Below are positions 32,784 to 45,300 of a stretch of DNA of 64,000 bases, piece after piece. The notes under the pieces were generated by a model. The model was not told the DNA's origin, did not search any database, and saw only the letters and a program-made list of their open reading frames with translations. The position numbers were made by a program, and so were the translations under genes. How positions within the stretch are numbered: the stretch's first letter is position 1; the number at the start of each line of letters is the position of its first letter. Source of the stretch: Buxus sempervirens (Eukaryota; Streptophyta; Magnoliopsida; Buxales; Buxaceae); assembly GCA_947561395.2 (NCBI GenBank), contig OX387184.1:57409197-57473196 (forward strand). Direction: 5' to 3'.

Positions 32784-34584
32784 TGTGAGACATGGGAAAA
32801 AAATCAATTTAATGACTTCCCTGATCATCACGCGGGATTCATTAAAAACACAGAGTCGCCACCATTCAATCTAGGTGTGAATGGACACCAAAATATCAAA
32901 TAAGCACAAAAGGCAATTTTAGGGTAAAAATAACCCTCCTAAAAAAACAACCAGAGATGGGTAAGGGGATTAGGTTATGAATAGGGGAAGGTGTTAGGCA
33001 CCCCTATTGATCCGCACAAGGTGGTTGCCAGGTATTGTTCATGTTTTTCAAAGGAAAAAGGCTTGCTATAAAAATCATAAAAAATCACAAAAAAGACAAA
33101 AGATATATGGTTTTTTCATACTAATAGCCTGATTGATCCAGAACTTTCAAATATGATTATACCATTCCTAGGGTTTCATGATTAAAATAAAATTGAGATA
33201 AAATCAAATAAAACCAAATATAAAGTGAAAAATCCAAAAATCTGGCTTCAAGTCAAATTCTAGAAATCTAGAAAAATATGATTTTTATGAAATATTATAG
33301 AATTGAACTTGAACAGTCCAGGACATAGATAAAGCCCAAATTTCACATTAAATCAAGAAATAAAAACCAAAAAGACCCACGTTGATGAAGAACATCAAAA
33401 GGGGAGAACTTAGACCGTAGGGTCTTCTCTCAATAATGAAAAAGGATTCAAAAACCACATCATGAAACCCTAGAATTTACTTTTAGGCTTCTGAATTCAG
33501 ATCTACCATATTGATCATGATAAATCCAGGATCTTAGCCTAAAATCCCAAAAATCATGAAAACAGTGCTGTAGGTGCAAAAGTGTGAAAAATCCAAATTT
33601 TAGAAAAAAGTGGGGATCTCATGCTATAATCACCATGAACTCACAAGATTAATCCAGATATAAAATAAAATCATTAAAACATGTTCAGGATATCAAAAAC
33701 AGTCATATCTCACAAATTAGAGCACATGGAGGCCTACCCTACGGATCCACCTGTTCTCTTTTCTCTTAGCTCTCTCTTCACGTTTTACGGCTAGAGAGAC
33801 TCTTGAGGTACTTGGAGATAGGTTTGGGTACACAAACACAATCAGAGGCCTTATTCTAAAAGAAAAAAAAAGAATATGGGGTCCTATTCTAGGGATCCAC
33901 CTGTTCCCCTTTCCCCTAGCTCTCTCTTCACGTTTTACGGCTAGAAAGACTCTTGAGGTACTTAGAGACAAGTTTAGGAATACAAGATAAAAGATAGCCT
34001 TATTCTACAGCAATGGAGAAGATCCTATTATCTCTAGAATTGAAAATATGAAATAAAAGGGGAAAGGGACTTACCTGGATTGAGCAAGCAGAGCAGCAGG
34101 GATTCCTTTCTTCTCTTGAGCTCTTGAGTCTTCAAAATTTCGTGGCCTTTTGCTTGAGAATCTCACCTCTATTTATAGGCAAGCACAGGGGCAAGGCTGG
34201 TCCAGAAGGATATATCCTGATCTTCACGATAGAGTGAAAACAGAGATAATGCCCATCCATAGCCAACCAAGGTGGCTTCAGCGAATAAAAGACATAATTC
34301 GCTCATTTAAAGGGATATTGGACTAAAGATAAAGCTCGAAAATCGAGAGAAGAATAAAACTCGCACGAGTTTTTAATGACCGTAAATGATTTACGGTCCA
34401 ATGGTGCCCGTATTTCCAATACGGGCGCGCCTGACCGTAGAGATATTTCGGGCGCGACCGTCCCGTGAATGAAATACGGGTAAAGCCTGCTTAGTCAATT
34501 TTTATACATTTTTGACCTGTTTTAAGCTCTAATTACATGTTTTTATTACTTTCTCATTCTGTAGTGCAATTTGGGGTGTCTACA
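32784..34584 (-). mobile_element. 3' LTR of the giant Tat element
   Basis: Minus-strand start TGTAGACACCCCAAATTGCA at 34584 and end CCCATGTCTCACA at 32784 (1801 bp). A TATA box (CCTATAAAT, minus, about 34171-34179) lies about 200 bp downstream of a palindrome array. A duplicated block with GCTCTCTCTTCACGTTTTACGG occurs twice (33767-33791 and 33921-33946 regions). The left neighbour CACAT would be the target site; the matching copy is outside the window. Confidence 0.88.
34379..34480. promoter_or_regulatory. Palindrome array in U3 of the giant element's LTR (CCGTA/TACGG type)
   Basis: ACCGTAAATGATTTACGGT (34379-34397), an inverted GCCCGTATT/AATACGGGC pair (34406-34426) and CCCGTGAATGAAATACGGG (34462-34480). 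They lie about 200 bp upstream of the TATA box. The same arms recur upstream of both antisense genes of this element. Confidence 0.78.
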
Positions 34585-34600
34585 GCTGCCCCCTCTTTAC
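34585..34600 (-). other. Polypurine tract
   Basis: On the minus strand GTAAAGAGGGGGCAGC directly precedes the LTR start TGTAGACACC, as expected for the plus-strand primer of a gypsy element. It shows that this LTR is the 3' LTR and that the interior lies to the right. Confidence 0.85.
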
Positions 34601-34931
34601 TGGTAATTGGAACCAATTACAAGTAGAGAGCAAAAAGACTCACCAATTGCACTTTCTGAGATTTTTGTCTAACCAATTGCACTTTGCAAGGATTAAATGG
34701 ATGATTTTATAAAAAGAATTCATTTTGGAAGATCTGCTACAAAGTCCCTCAGCTTAAGGGCCAAATCCTCCTCTCTCCTCTCACTGAGCACTCATGGCTA
34801 TGAAGTGAGATTTGAGTCAAAATTTTTAAACAAAATTGAGTATGGTGGCAATCCTTGCAACTTACAACTAATATAGACATTGATCTTTTGAAAAGTGTGG
34901 AGAAATTAATAAAATATGCTATTTTTGGCTT

Positions 34932-35036
34932 TGTCCATATTTTCATTACGGACAGATGTTGCCCGTATTTGGATCACGATTAAACGGGACCGTATTACCT
35001 TCACGGTCGACTGCAGCCCGTACTGATTCTACGGAT
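34932..35036 (+). promoter_or_regulatory. Palindrome array upstream of the first antisense gene
   Basis: Units include TGTCC/GGACA arms (34932-34954), ACCGTATTACCTTCACGGT (34989-35007) and CCCGTACTGATTCTACGGAT (35018-35036). The arms match those in the element's LTR and those before the second antisense gene. No clear TATA box follows. The leader of the gene probably starts within about 100 bp downstream. Confidence 0.6.
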
Positions 35037-36384
35037 TTTGGGGTTTTACTTAACCGTGGCTGCGAACTTCTTTCTCTTCTCTGCTCGCACTTCAGCCCTA
35101 ACTTCTCTTGCCCGTATTCTTCTCTCCGGTCCTCATTCTTCTCCGACAGTGCACGACCATCTTCTCTGGCAACTCTCAACTTCTGCGGCGACGTCCACTA
35201 TCTCCGGCGACCTTCAGAGTTCTTCAACCAATGACAGTGCAGCCGTCCTCCTTCTCCACTCAGGATCCTGTTCGACACATAAATCATCCTCGAATTTCTT
35301 CTGTGGAAGCTCGAGTGAAGCAAGGTGTGATCTTTGTTTTCAACTTTTCCCATTTCGACAGATACAAGTAAGTGGCCGAATCCTCAAACATTTTTATATA
35401 CAACATTCATACGAATTTTCTTTATTGTCCCCAATTTCCATGTTCACTGTTGGGAGATATGCATTCGACAAAAAATTTTTCTGATTTGTTTCTTAGACTT
35501 GAATCTTTGCTTGGCCTGATTTGCTCCTCATGCGATTTTTCTGTTTGGCCGAAATTTCTCTAAGCTTCTCTTATGAGCAATACATGTGATAGTAATTTTT
35601 TTTTTGTTCTTGATTAAACCAAATGCTTACTTTGTCTACATTGGTCTGATTTGATTCACTATTTCTATGTCCTTGAATTCTGGAATGATTGAAACTCCTC
35701 AACATTGGTTTGTTCATCATTGCAATATGCTGCTTTTCCTTGTGAATGATATGTCCTGAATGACACTTTTATTTCTTCTGCTCCTTGAATTAGAGATGAT
35801 TATCTCAAGCCACAGATTTTCTTTTTTTGAGCTGATAACCGGTTCACTTACTGCTCTTTGCATTTTCCTTGTTAATTGACACCTCTGAACTGTTACTTGC
35901 AATTTTTCTGATTCTTGATTGAAATTCTGAAGTTCTTGTCTTCGAATGGCAAACCTCTTATTGAAGTCCCTTATCTTGAGATGAATAATGGCTTTCCGGC
36001 TCTGTAATTCCAGTATCCATGCAAATAGACTTAAACTTCTATCATGAAACCAAATAAAGTTGAATGGTTAGATCTTTATAGAAAATCCCAAAAGAGAAAA
36101 TTAAGATCAATATACATATTTTTTTTCTTCTCTTTTTTTTTTTTCATATACAGGAAACCTGAACTTCCTATACATTAAAGCAAAGACAAGTAATTAAAAC
36201 AGTAAAATTTCTCAACAAAAATAAACTCCTTAGTTGATTTCTGATTTTGGTCGGGAGTTTCTGAAGCACTTTCTTTCATTCCCCTATTTTCCTTTTCCTG
36301 CAAATCAATTAAACTTGGTTAGAATGAATAATCAAATAAAAATTTTAAACGAATAATTAACCATCTCCCTGATTTGAACTGTAG
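35037..36384 (+). other. Presumed 5' leader and leader intron of the first antisense gene
   Basis: No coding region is convincing. A CT-rich stretch (35060-35260) is followed by a strong donor GTAAGT at 35368-35373, and an acceptor (TTTGAACTGTAG, ending 36384) lies directly before the ATG at 36385. This predicts a ~1.0 kb intron in the 5' leader. A short promoter-proximal leader intron is inferred, not proven. Confidence 0.5.
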
Positions 36385-39269
36385 ATGGCTCGCCTTCGAT
36401 CAGCTTCTAGGGATCCTGCAGATGAGCCTTCCTCTTCGAGGGTTAGGCGTGATCCTGCTGATGTGGCCTCGTCTTCGAGGGCCGAGAGGGATTCGGATTC
36501 AGATATCCTAGATCTTCCTTCTGGGGATTCGCGTGAGGCGACCCCAAAGGTATATTCTAACCTTTCTGAATTCAATATTCTTTCACCAAATGCATCATCT
36601 TGATTCTTTCTTCTCTCCAATTATTTCCTTAGCCGGCAGTTGAGGCTTCAGGCTGAGACAGGAGCCAGAGAGGGCGCCGAGGTGGAGGCAGAGATGGAGG
36701 CCATGATGAGGGCCGTAGAGGAGGCCGTGGCAGAGATGAGGCCAGGACCAGAGTAGAGGTTTCTGATGAGGTGGCTGACCAGATTAGGGATACCGACCTC
36801 TTGCACGGCTTGAGGACTCATCCCTCAGCGTGCATTAGGGCGGATATCCCTTTGGAGTATCCTATGTCCCATTATAGAGGGAGTTGGGCCAGCTTCATTA
36901 GATTTTTGGGAGCTTGCAGTTCGGCCTACCGCCGGGAGCTAGGCTTATATGGATTTGGCCTATTTATCACCATTCCGGACGTGTGCATGGATCGAGCCCT
37001 CATTGTCGCACTGCTCGAGAGATTCTTCCCGGAGACATTGAGCTTCCACTTCCCAGATGTTGAGATCGGGATCCGGCCTTCTGACTTCGCCCTTATCACC
37101 GAGATTAGGATGACAGGTGATATTATTCCTGAGATGGTGATGCCGGATGCCGAGGAAGTCACCTCCTATTTTGGATACATTGTGCTGCCTCCTGAGGCCT
37201 GGGATAGAGGGAGAGCGAGATTGTCTCTGACATGGTTGAGAGAGACTTTTCTTAGGAGGCAGCTTGGACGGTTTGTTGCTGGTGATCCCGTTTTTCCTTT
37301 TGCCTTCCGATTTATTTTTCTGTACATGATGGGCTCCTGCTTCTTCCCAGAGGACACGACTTCAGTTAGTCCTCATTTCTTGAGCTTACTAGGAGATCTG
37401 CATCGAGCGAGGAGGTATGCCTGGGGCCCGCTCATTTTTGGCACTATTTTGGCCGGCCTGCGCCAATCAGTGAGCGGCCTCTCTACTTCTAGAGGGGCTG
37501 GAGTTGGGTGCTGATTCTTCTGGCCCTTCTTGCAGGTGAATCATTTATTTCTCTTTTCTTTCTTTCTCTCTTTCTCTTTTCTATTCTTCTGACTCTTTTC
37601 TTCTTTCTGCAGTTTTTTGCTAGGGTTTATATACCCTATTTCCGCCCTACCTCTACGATGTCTGAGGAGACATATCCCATGGCACGTAGATGGTGTCATG
37701 TGGAGCACGACTCTGAAAAGAGTCGTCCTAGGTCCGCCCGTGCCCACCTGGACAGGCTGTACCAGTCTGAGGTAATCTGCTTTAATTTCTTCTTCTTTTT
37801 TCTTTCTTTCTCTTCCTGAATCACATATCTAATATTCTGGTTCCGGTTTTTCAGCTGTTTGTCCCCAGGATGGAGGACATTCATGAGGTGCTGGCCCTGC
37901 ATGCAGCCAGAGATGATGCTTTTGTCCCTGACCAGAGACGACAGAGATATCAGTTCTTTATTGGTCAGATGGGCAGCATCTGGTACTGCGGCGAGCGCTT
38001 CTTCTTTCAGCATGTGGGAGAGCCGCGGATTCCTACCATTCCTCCAGATACTACCCCCTCCTTTCTTCCTATGCCTGTTGATCCTGCCCAGTTCCTAGAT
38101 TGGACTGAGGTAGAGACATTACTAGAGGAGGGTGACTATGATGCCTGGTTCAGGCGATCTTCAGTCGGGTGCCTCATGCCACCCATGCCTGTCCGTGGTG
38201 GAGTCACAGAGATTGGAGGGGTAGTGATTCGGGCCTATGATACGACGGTATGCCTTCTCTCTTTTGTATCTTCTATTTTCAAATTATTTGAACTTGGCAT
38301 TTTCTGACTTCTTTCTTTGTATTTCAGGAGGCTCAGTTGGCAGAGATCCAGTCTCGGTACGTTGATCTAGAGCGCCAGCGAGATGCTGCGATTGCCGAGC
38401 GGGACGCCCTCTATATCACGATCTCAGACCTTCGGGGGCAGCTAGCCAGAGCACAGGGCCAGGCGGGTCCATCTGATGCACAGGGCCAGGCGGCTCCATC
38501 TGATGCACAGGACCAGGCGGGTCCTTCTCATACTCAGGTTAATTTCTTCTTTTATTTCCATTCCTGCTCTTATAACTGTTTATCTTGTTCTGACTGAAAT
38601 TTCTTCTCTTAATTTCAGGAGGACACAGCCGGCCCTTCTTCACCTGCCTCACCTGTGCCCATGCATCTTCGTGGCGAGGTTTTTTCTGTGGCACGGGTGG
38701 AGTTCGTGACTTCTCCCAGTCCGGTAGAGGCACCTGCAGCAGAGCCTGAGATCGAGGCTGATATTGCACCCGCTGCTGAGGATGTGCTAGAGTCTGCCCC
38801 AGTACCTGAGACTGCTCCTGATGCATCTGCAGATGTGGATATGGAGTCGGCTAGGGATGCTGCTGTGGTAGAGCCTACCGTGGAGGCTATGGTGATAGAG
38901 AAGGCTACAGCTGATCCTGTAGAGCCTGGTCTTGATGCTGATGTACCTGGGACATCTGCTCCTGCTGGTCCTGCCATGGAGGCTGTAAAGGAGACGCTTG
39001 CTGCTGCTGATCCTTCGGCAGATTCATCCCGTACTGATTCGGATATTGAGTCTACAGGATATGTAGATACTTCAGGGTACGTTCCTTCTGATCATCCCAC
39101 TGCTGGCCTTGTGCCTTTATATATATGGCATGATATTCAGTCTATTTTGAGTAGGATGACTCGTAGCACAGCCCGCAATATTGTGCGGCATGTCTTTGAG
39201 CGCAGGCGATCTTCAGGCCGTGGTCGAGGCAGAGGACGAGGCCGTGGCCGTAGGGGTGGACCTGCATAG
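36385..39269 (+). pseudogene. Antisense plant mobile domain (PMD)-like gene of the giant element
   Basis: Six coding exons fit one frame, all with phase-0 introns: 36385-36549, 36633-37535, 37613-37771, 37855-38247, 38328-38537, 38619-39269 (about 826 codons). Exon 2 has an RG-rich start and the PMD core (WASFIRFLG, LIVALLERFF, PSDFALITEIRMTGD), continuing in exon 3 (FFARVYIPYFRP). Exon 5 has a coiled coil and three copies of an AQGQAGPSD-like repeat. Exon 6 is acidic/alanine-rich and ends in an RG-box. TGA codons at 36654 and 37512 interrupt the frame. PMD proteins occur as host factors (MAIN/MAIL1) and in plant transposons; the role in the element is unknown. The exon model rests on splice sites and frame only. 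Confidence 0.72.
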
Positions 39270-39700
39270 ACAGTAGATTAGGATTTTATATACTTTGTAT
39301 TTTTGACAAAAGTGATGTACACATTCAGATATATATATAAAAGAAGTTTGATTTTTATTCATTTGTGCTCTTTTCTTCTTTCTTTTCAGCTTTTATTACA
39401 TGATGAATGTTAAAACAGGGACAGGTGAAGCTTAGGGAAACAAAGAAATTAAAATTTCCCATTTTTTTGCATTTTTCTGAAGGAACCGTACTTAGACTAC
39501 GAGCAAGCCGTGCTCGTAATGTTAACACGGGCGCACTGTGCCCGTAAATTTTTCACGGTCACAATGTGTCCGTATTCTTTGTACGAGCGCGATATGCCCG
39601 TATTCGAATTACGGATTTTACAGCCTTAACGATTTTTTCTATATAAAATCAATGGGGAACGTCATTGTGACACTTTTAACAGTTTGAAAACTCCCTGAGC
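39270..39700 (+). promoter_or_regulatory. Intergenic region and promoter of the second antisense gene
   Basis: A palindrome array at 39499-39614 includes ACGAGCAAGCCGTGCTCGT (39499-39517), ACGGGCGCACTGTGCCCGT (39527-39545) and CCCGTATTCGAATTACGG (39597-39614). A TATA box TATATAAA (39640-39647) follows after 26 bp, and the ATG at 39701 is 54 bp further. The 3' end of the first antisense gene (to about 39360) lies before the array. Confidence 0.7.
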
Positions 39701-41487
39701 ATGTCGTTTCTCGCTTTCCTTGGCTTCTTTGGCGCTTCCATGGCTTCCCCTGCCCCGCTTTCTTCTGCCGTTGAATCTCCTCCTGCAAGACAACATGTTA
39801 GATCCAAACCTCCTAATCTCACCAGGTATAACGTTGCAGATTCTTTCTATGACAGATGGGTTAACTCCATGACTCCGGCTGAGGAAAGTCGCTGGGATTC
39901 CATCCACTTAGTCCATATCCTACACATCCCTAAAATTCCCTTCAAGTGGGAAATCATTGAAGCTCTTATTGGGCATTGGGTTCCTGAACTCAATCTCTTC
40001 CGTTTTGATGATAAAGAGCTGACTCCTACCATAGAAGAGATTGAAACCATCCTTGGCTTAAGATTTTCTGAAAAAGTTGTAAACCCTCCCCTAAAGCCTA
40101 GCTACAAAAAGGAAGCTTCCACCTTCTTAGGTATAGGGAAGAAAGACTTAGGGGATTCTGACACACTTTTGACCTTGTCTAAGACCTTTCTGACTGAAAA
40201 GCTTCTAAGGGGTGAGGACAAGGATGCCAGGTTCAATGCATTAACCCTGATAGTGGTTAATCAGCTGTTTTTTCCATGGGGTGATGACCACGTTGACTTG
40301 GCTCTTATCTCAGTTATCTGCCAGGTTAGGGAAGGTGAGAGATTGGCTCCTATGATTTTGGTAGAGATATATCAAGCTCTAACTGACTGCTATTTCAGGA
40401 AGAAGAAGCGCTTCCTTGCATGTGCCCCTATCCTACAGGTAATATCATAAAATTTTTTTTCTTTTCTTCTTCTTTTTTTCTTTTCTTTTCTTTCCTTTTT
40501 CTTTCTTTTCTTTCTCTTTTCTTTTTTTTCCTTTTTCTTTCTTTTCTTCTCTTTTTTTTTGAACTGAATCAAGATACATCACTTTTTCTGCAGCTTTGGT
40601 TATTGGACCACTTGAGTCAGGTTGAAGAAATAACTCGCCGCTTCTTTCCAAGATTGAAAGTTCCTGTTTTGATGAGCAACAGGGGCTGTCTTAACATCCA
40701 TGGTGGTAAGCAAGGTTGGTTCGCTTTCTTAGGTACTCTCTAGGATGATCAGGTGAGATGACGTGGAACTTATCAGCCTAATCCAGAGACAGTGATCAGC
40801 TTTAGAGATAGAAATTTTCTAGTCCTAACAGGCTTGAAATATGCTATTCTCTACCTCCCTTTGAGCGTTCTTCGACAATTTGGAGCAATACAGGGGATCA
40901 CGATCCCATCTGGATATGAGGACTTCCTTGGACCACTTACTCCAGCCACCATGGGGCTAAATGCTCTATTAATGAATGAGTGGTCCTATGTCCGTTTTCT
41001 GCGGGGCCCAGTCTTTTCTGAGTCTCATGTAAAGGATTATCTTTTTTGGATCAAAGAGCAGGTGCAGAGTCATGCCCCAGTACCAGAGGATCCTCCTGCA
41101 GTTCTTCCCCCTACCTATGAAGATATCCTGGAGTCTGAAAGGGCAACCCACAAACGGCTTCAAAAAATATGGGTACGAGAAGCCCAGGAACTCAGGATAA
41201 AGGGTATTGATATGGAGAGGCAGCTTGAAGAGCAGACATCTCGCCGCATTGCCATGGAAAAGAAGCTTGAAGAACAAAGGCAGGCTCGTTGCTTTGAAGT
41301 TCGCTCGATTCACAAGAAATACCAGGATACTTTGACTGACATTAGGACTTTAAAGCTCAAGCTGTCACTTTCAGATGAAGTCATCTCCTTTCTGGGCAAT
41401 CCAGGTGCCCAAGGAGCTTCAGGAATCATTGCAACTCAGGCAGCTCGGATTTGTGAGCTTGAGGAGCAGCTAAAGCATAGGGATTAG
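39701..41487 (+). pseudogene. Second antisense gene, DUF7745/PMD-like with C-terminal coiled coil
   Basis: Two exons, 39701-40438 and 40594-41487, joined in phase 0 by an intron with an unusually long pyrimidine tract (40450-40560) and a TTTCTGCAG acceptor. The protein has a conserved plant retroelement-associated domain (WEIIEALIGHWVPE, ELTPTIEEIE, VLRQFGAIQGI) resembling DUF7745, then a long charged coiled coil (about 41110-41480). TAG at 40741 and TGA at 40759 break the frame in an otherwise well-kept region; both fit C-to-T or G-to-A changes. The function is unknown; members are common in antisense orientation in Tat elements. Confidence 0.7.
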
Positions 41488-42128
41488 ATTCTTTTATCAT
41501 TCATCAATTTTTTTTTCTTTCTCTTTTTTTTTCATACCTTTGTACAAAAGTAAACTCCAATAGTGGAAAGACAAAGGATTTAATACCAAAGTAGGTTTTA
41601 TATTATTGGCCTCAGAATTCTCAGATCCTTGTAAAAACCAAATTTTTATGAAAAGTATTTGATTTCTCATCACTGGCCAAAAGTATAGTTTTTTTTTTTG
41701 CATGCCCCTATTGCCCCTAGCGCCAATTATGGTTTTCACTAGGGCTGGCTTCTGTATTCTGTCATCACCAATATTACTCTGATATTTGAATGAATATACT
41801 AAAATCACCGAGGGCTTAAGAATAGGACGAAACAAAGGCTAAGTTCGGTTTATGAAATAAAAGATATTAAAGGCTCAAAATTTTCTAAGTGTGAAATAGG
41901 TCAACCGGACTTACAGTCATGATGATTTCAATCCCATTTCCCTTTTTTCTTGTATTTGGCTTTCATTTGCCTTTTTTTTTGCCCCTATTGGCTTTGCCCC
42001 AGTATAAAACTGTAAGTCCAGCTTAGGTTTATCAAAGAAAACGAACATGCTCAAATTGGCTTGACTAGGGATAAAAATTTTGGGAAATAAAGAAAGATGG
42101 CCTCAGATAATTTCCAAGTAATATTCAT
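41488..42128. other. Non-coding segment between the antisense genes and pol
   Basis: Contains the probable 3' end of the second antisense gene (T-rich 41510-41535) and, from the other side, the downstream end of pol. Repeated TTGCCCCTATTG-like words occur at 41700-41730 and 41980-42000. The two transcription units converge here. No coding region is supported. Confidence 0.4.
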
Positions 42129-42341
42129 TCATGGAAAATATCTCTTTACTGCATTAGAGTTAATTGGCTCAGGAAAATCCTTCCCATCCATTTCTGTTAA
42201 GATGAGAACATCCCCTGATAGGAACTTCTTGACAACATAAGGCCCTTCCCAATTTGGTTTGAATTTTCCTCGTGGGACTTCCAAAAAGGGTAAGATCTTC
42301 TTTAATACCAAATTTCCTTCTTGAAAAGTTCTGGGCTTCAC
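42129..42341 (-). pseudogene. Integrase C-terminus of the giant Tat element
   Basis: About 70 residues with the integrase C-terminal core KILPF...RGKFKPNWEGPYVV and the pol end NAVKRYFP. The frame runs straight into the part at 45695 once the solo LTR and one TTCAC copy are removed (the joined residues read KKVKPRTF), so this was one gene before the insertion. Confidence 0.88.
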
Positions 42342-45300
42342 TGTAAAATCCCGAATTTTAATAGCATTTAAAATTAGATGTTTTGTTGGATAAATTTAAT
42401 TAATTGCTGGAAAAATCTCAGAAAGGGGAAAAAGGGGTCAAACTCGAAACTTCGGGTGATTTGGTCTGATAATTTGTTTCCATAAGTGAGGAGCATGGCT
42501 AAAAACTCCTATTGGTAGGTTTTATAGTGGTTAGGTGGTGAGGCGAGTGTGGAATTTAGTGGTTTTAGTGGCGCTCATGCAGGGAGTTTTCTGAAGTGTC
42601 AAGCATCGGATCAAGTTTTAAACAAAGATGGGCGGCTATAAAAGGGAACCAAAATTCAGTTCGAGAGTTTTGTTAAGTGCTCGATTGAAGGTCGATCAGC
42701 GAATTCAGGAGTAGGGGAGCTAGGGTTTGAGAAGGTTGATCTGGAAATTCTGTAGTGGTCATAGGGGATTTAATCTGATTTGGTCATCCTTGTTCGAGAG
42801 GGACTGAAAAGCATCTGCGGCAGAAATTGCGATTCATTCAAGAGGTGTCTACTTCTGCAAATTCGGATTAATTCAAGTCAGTGAGTGTCAATATTTGATA
42901 TTATAGTTTAAAATCTATTGTCATTTCGACCAGATCTCGGATCTATACAGATCTGATCCGGTTATGAAAATTTCTGCAAAAGAATTTTAGTCATGTATTT
43001 CTGAAGGGAGATTTTAGAGTTTTCTTGAGAATTTGAAATTCGGTAACTGGAATCTAGTGTTTGAAGGTAAGTAGCATAGATTACTTTCGTTTTGGTTGAT
43101 TAATTAAATAAGTATGGTGGTTGTGTGATTGATTTGGTTGAACCCTGTTGAACATGGAATTGGCGTGTGGATCTTGCTGAAGATGGAATATAAATTGTAT
43201 TAACTCCAAATCTGTATGAAAAACAATATTTAAAGAAGTAGGAATAATGAGGAAGAGATTTAAAAGGGAAGCCTAAAGGCAGTTTTGGGTGAAATAGTAT
43301 CAGCCGCACCTTATATTGGCCATTCTTAGTTGATCGCCCAAGTATGCTTAGGACCGCTGAGTGGAACCAATTTGTTGTTAATAAAATTTTAGAACGTAGG
43401 TGGCTGTTCTATTAGTCAAATTGAGGTGTGTTGAAGGGAGAATACAGAAGAAAAAAAAAACTAGAGTAATTCACAGCTCTAGTGAAGTATGTATGTGTGC
43501 TGAAACACTGTTTGGAAGCCTTCATGAGCGCCTAAGATCTTGCTGATTGTTGTTATTGTTTAACTAAAAATCAATTGAAGCTATATATACTAACTAAAGG
43601 GTTAAGACTAATTTGGAAAAAGGTTTGAAAGTGAAGCCTTAACTCAGTCTTAGTTAAAATGAAAAATCTGCATTTTATAACAGCAAAAAGGAAGTGGCGC
43701 TGAGTTCTGTTATCTGGAGCCAACCTTCCAGGGGCTAGCGTCAGATGCATTTCTCAAGCTGTGTGTGGCTGGGTTAGTAAAAGCTGTAATTGCTCTTATT
43801 ATTATGAAAATGTTAGTTCAGATGTTTAAATAATTGTTAGTGATGGCATAATTAATTGCTCAATTGAACTAGTTAGTAGTAAGAAGGTTAATGAAGAAAT
43901 AATCTTGGTGCTTAGTGCTACTGATGTGCAGCTGGGTGGTGCCTACCTCCCCAGAGGTTTGCGCCCAATTCAATACCAGTTTATTCCAGCAATTGATAAT
44001 TGTCTTCATTTCTGTTTTGGGGCTACCTTTAAGGAGGTTATTTAGTTATTATTAAAGGACTTTTTAAGGTATGAGAGACAACTGAAATGGAATTGGATTT
44101 GAGGTTTTAATTAATGGAAATGGGAGCTTGTGTGAGGTAAAGTTTTAATGTTTTAAAGTAATGAAATTGTGAAATCATAAACTCATACAAAAATCTGTAA
44201 GTGCAATGTACACCGGGGTTTGATAAGTGGTTTCTTTAGGGAATTTGGAGTCGTAATGAGTGCTGGAGTGGTAGTGTTATGGGAGTTCAAGTAAAATGCG
44301 TATGAGTATTTCCTTAGGTGCTGGGTAATTTCGTAATGGCTTAGGTTAAATAATAATGAATTAAATATAATTTCATCGAGAAAGCTACTATTGGGCATAA
44401 ATTAAGTATTATAAAACTAAATTTAGTAATGGGACTTAAATTCTGGTTTTTGCACATCCGGAATTGCCGGCTTAGCCTAGAGCAACACTTTTAAGCTAAA
44501 TAATGTCTATGAAATTCGGATTTGTTGAATACGGTTAATATTGATTATATTTTTTGATTTCATCTCGAATTAGCTGGAATTACCATGATTATGAAATATA
44601 TACATGGAACCAGTTTTGTGTGGATTTTACGGGAAAAGGATTTTAAACTGAACAGGGATGATTTGGTTTTCTGCTACGAATTGGTTTTTCCTCCATGTAC
44701 TTGAGACATTTGTGATGCCCATGTACTTGGGTAGTTGTGATACCTCCGTGTACTCGGGGATGCCCCATGTACTTGGGATGTTGATGCCTCTGTGTACTTA
44801 GAGATGCCCCGTGTACTCGGGATGATATGATTGGGATTGAGATGAGTTGTGCTTGCTAGATTTCACGATTGGTTTTGGTTTTAGAGTCTAGTGGGCATAG
44901 CTCGATATGGATCCATGTTAGGAGCTAGTTAGTGGAAGGGATTGTTATTTACTAGTTGTAATACTTTGTTCACGCACGCGTTTCCACTGTGTACTCAGTG
45001 AGGCCTGATCGTGTACTCGGCTGGCTGCGGCTATCCCTCATTTTATCGTGTACTCGGACTGTGACTGGATTAGTACATGCCAACCCATCACTGTACTGGA
45101 TGGGTTCTCCCGCAATAAGACGATGATCGTGTACTCGGCATATCGCACCTAAGCCGGGAGGTGGCATAGTGAACATTGGCATTACCTAGTTAAAGGCAAT
45201 CTTATTTCATGAGTCCTGCAGTGACTTGTTAACTACTGTTTTGATGTGACATATGTGACTGTTTAAATTGGATTATTCTTGTATCTTATATTGATCGATG

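Noticed and set aside
34956-35484. Plus-strand open frames of 87-148 codons
   Set aside because: They are Ser/Leu-rich readings of a CT-rich leader in several frames at once; a leader exon explains the stretch better.
40390-40651. Lys/Glu-rich open frames on the minus strand
   Set aside because: They are the reverse of the intron pyrimidine tract and have no domain content.
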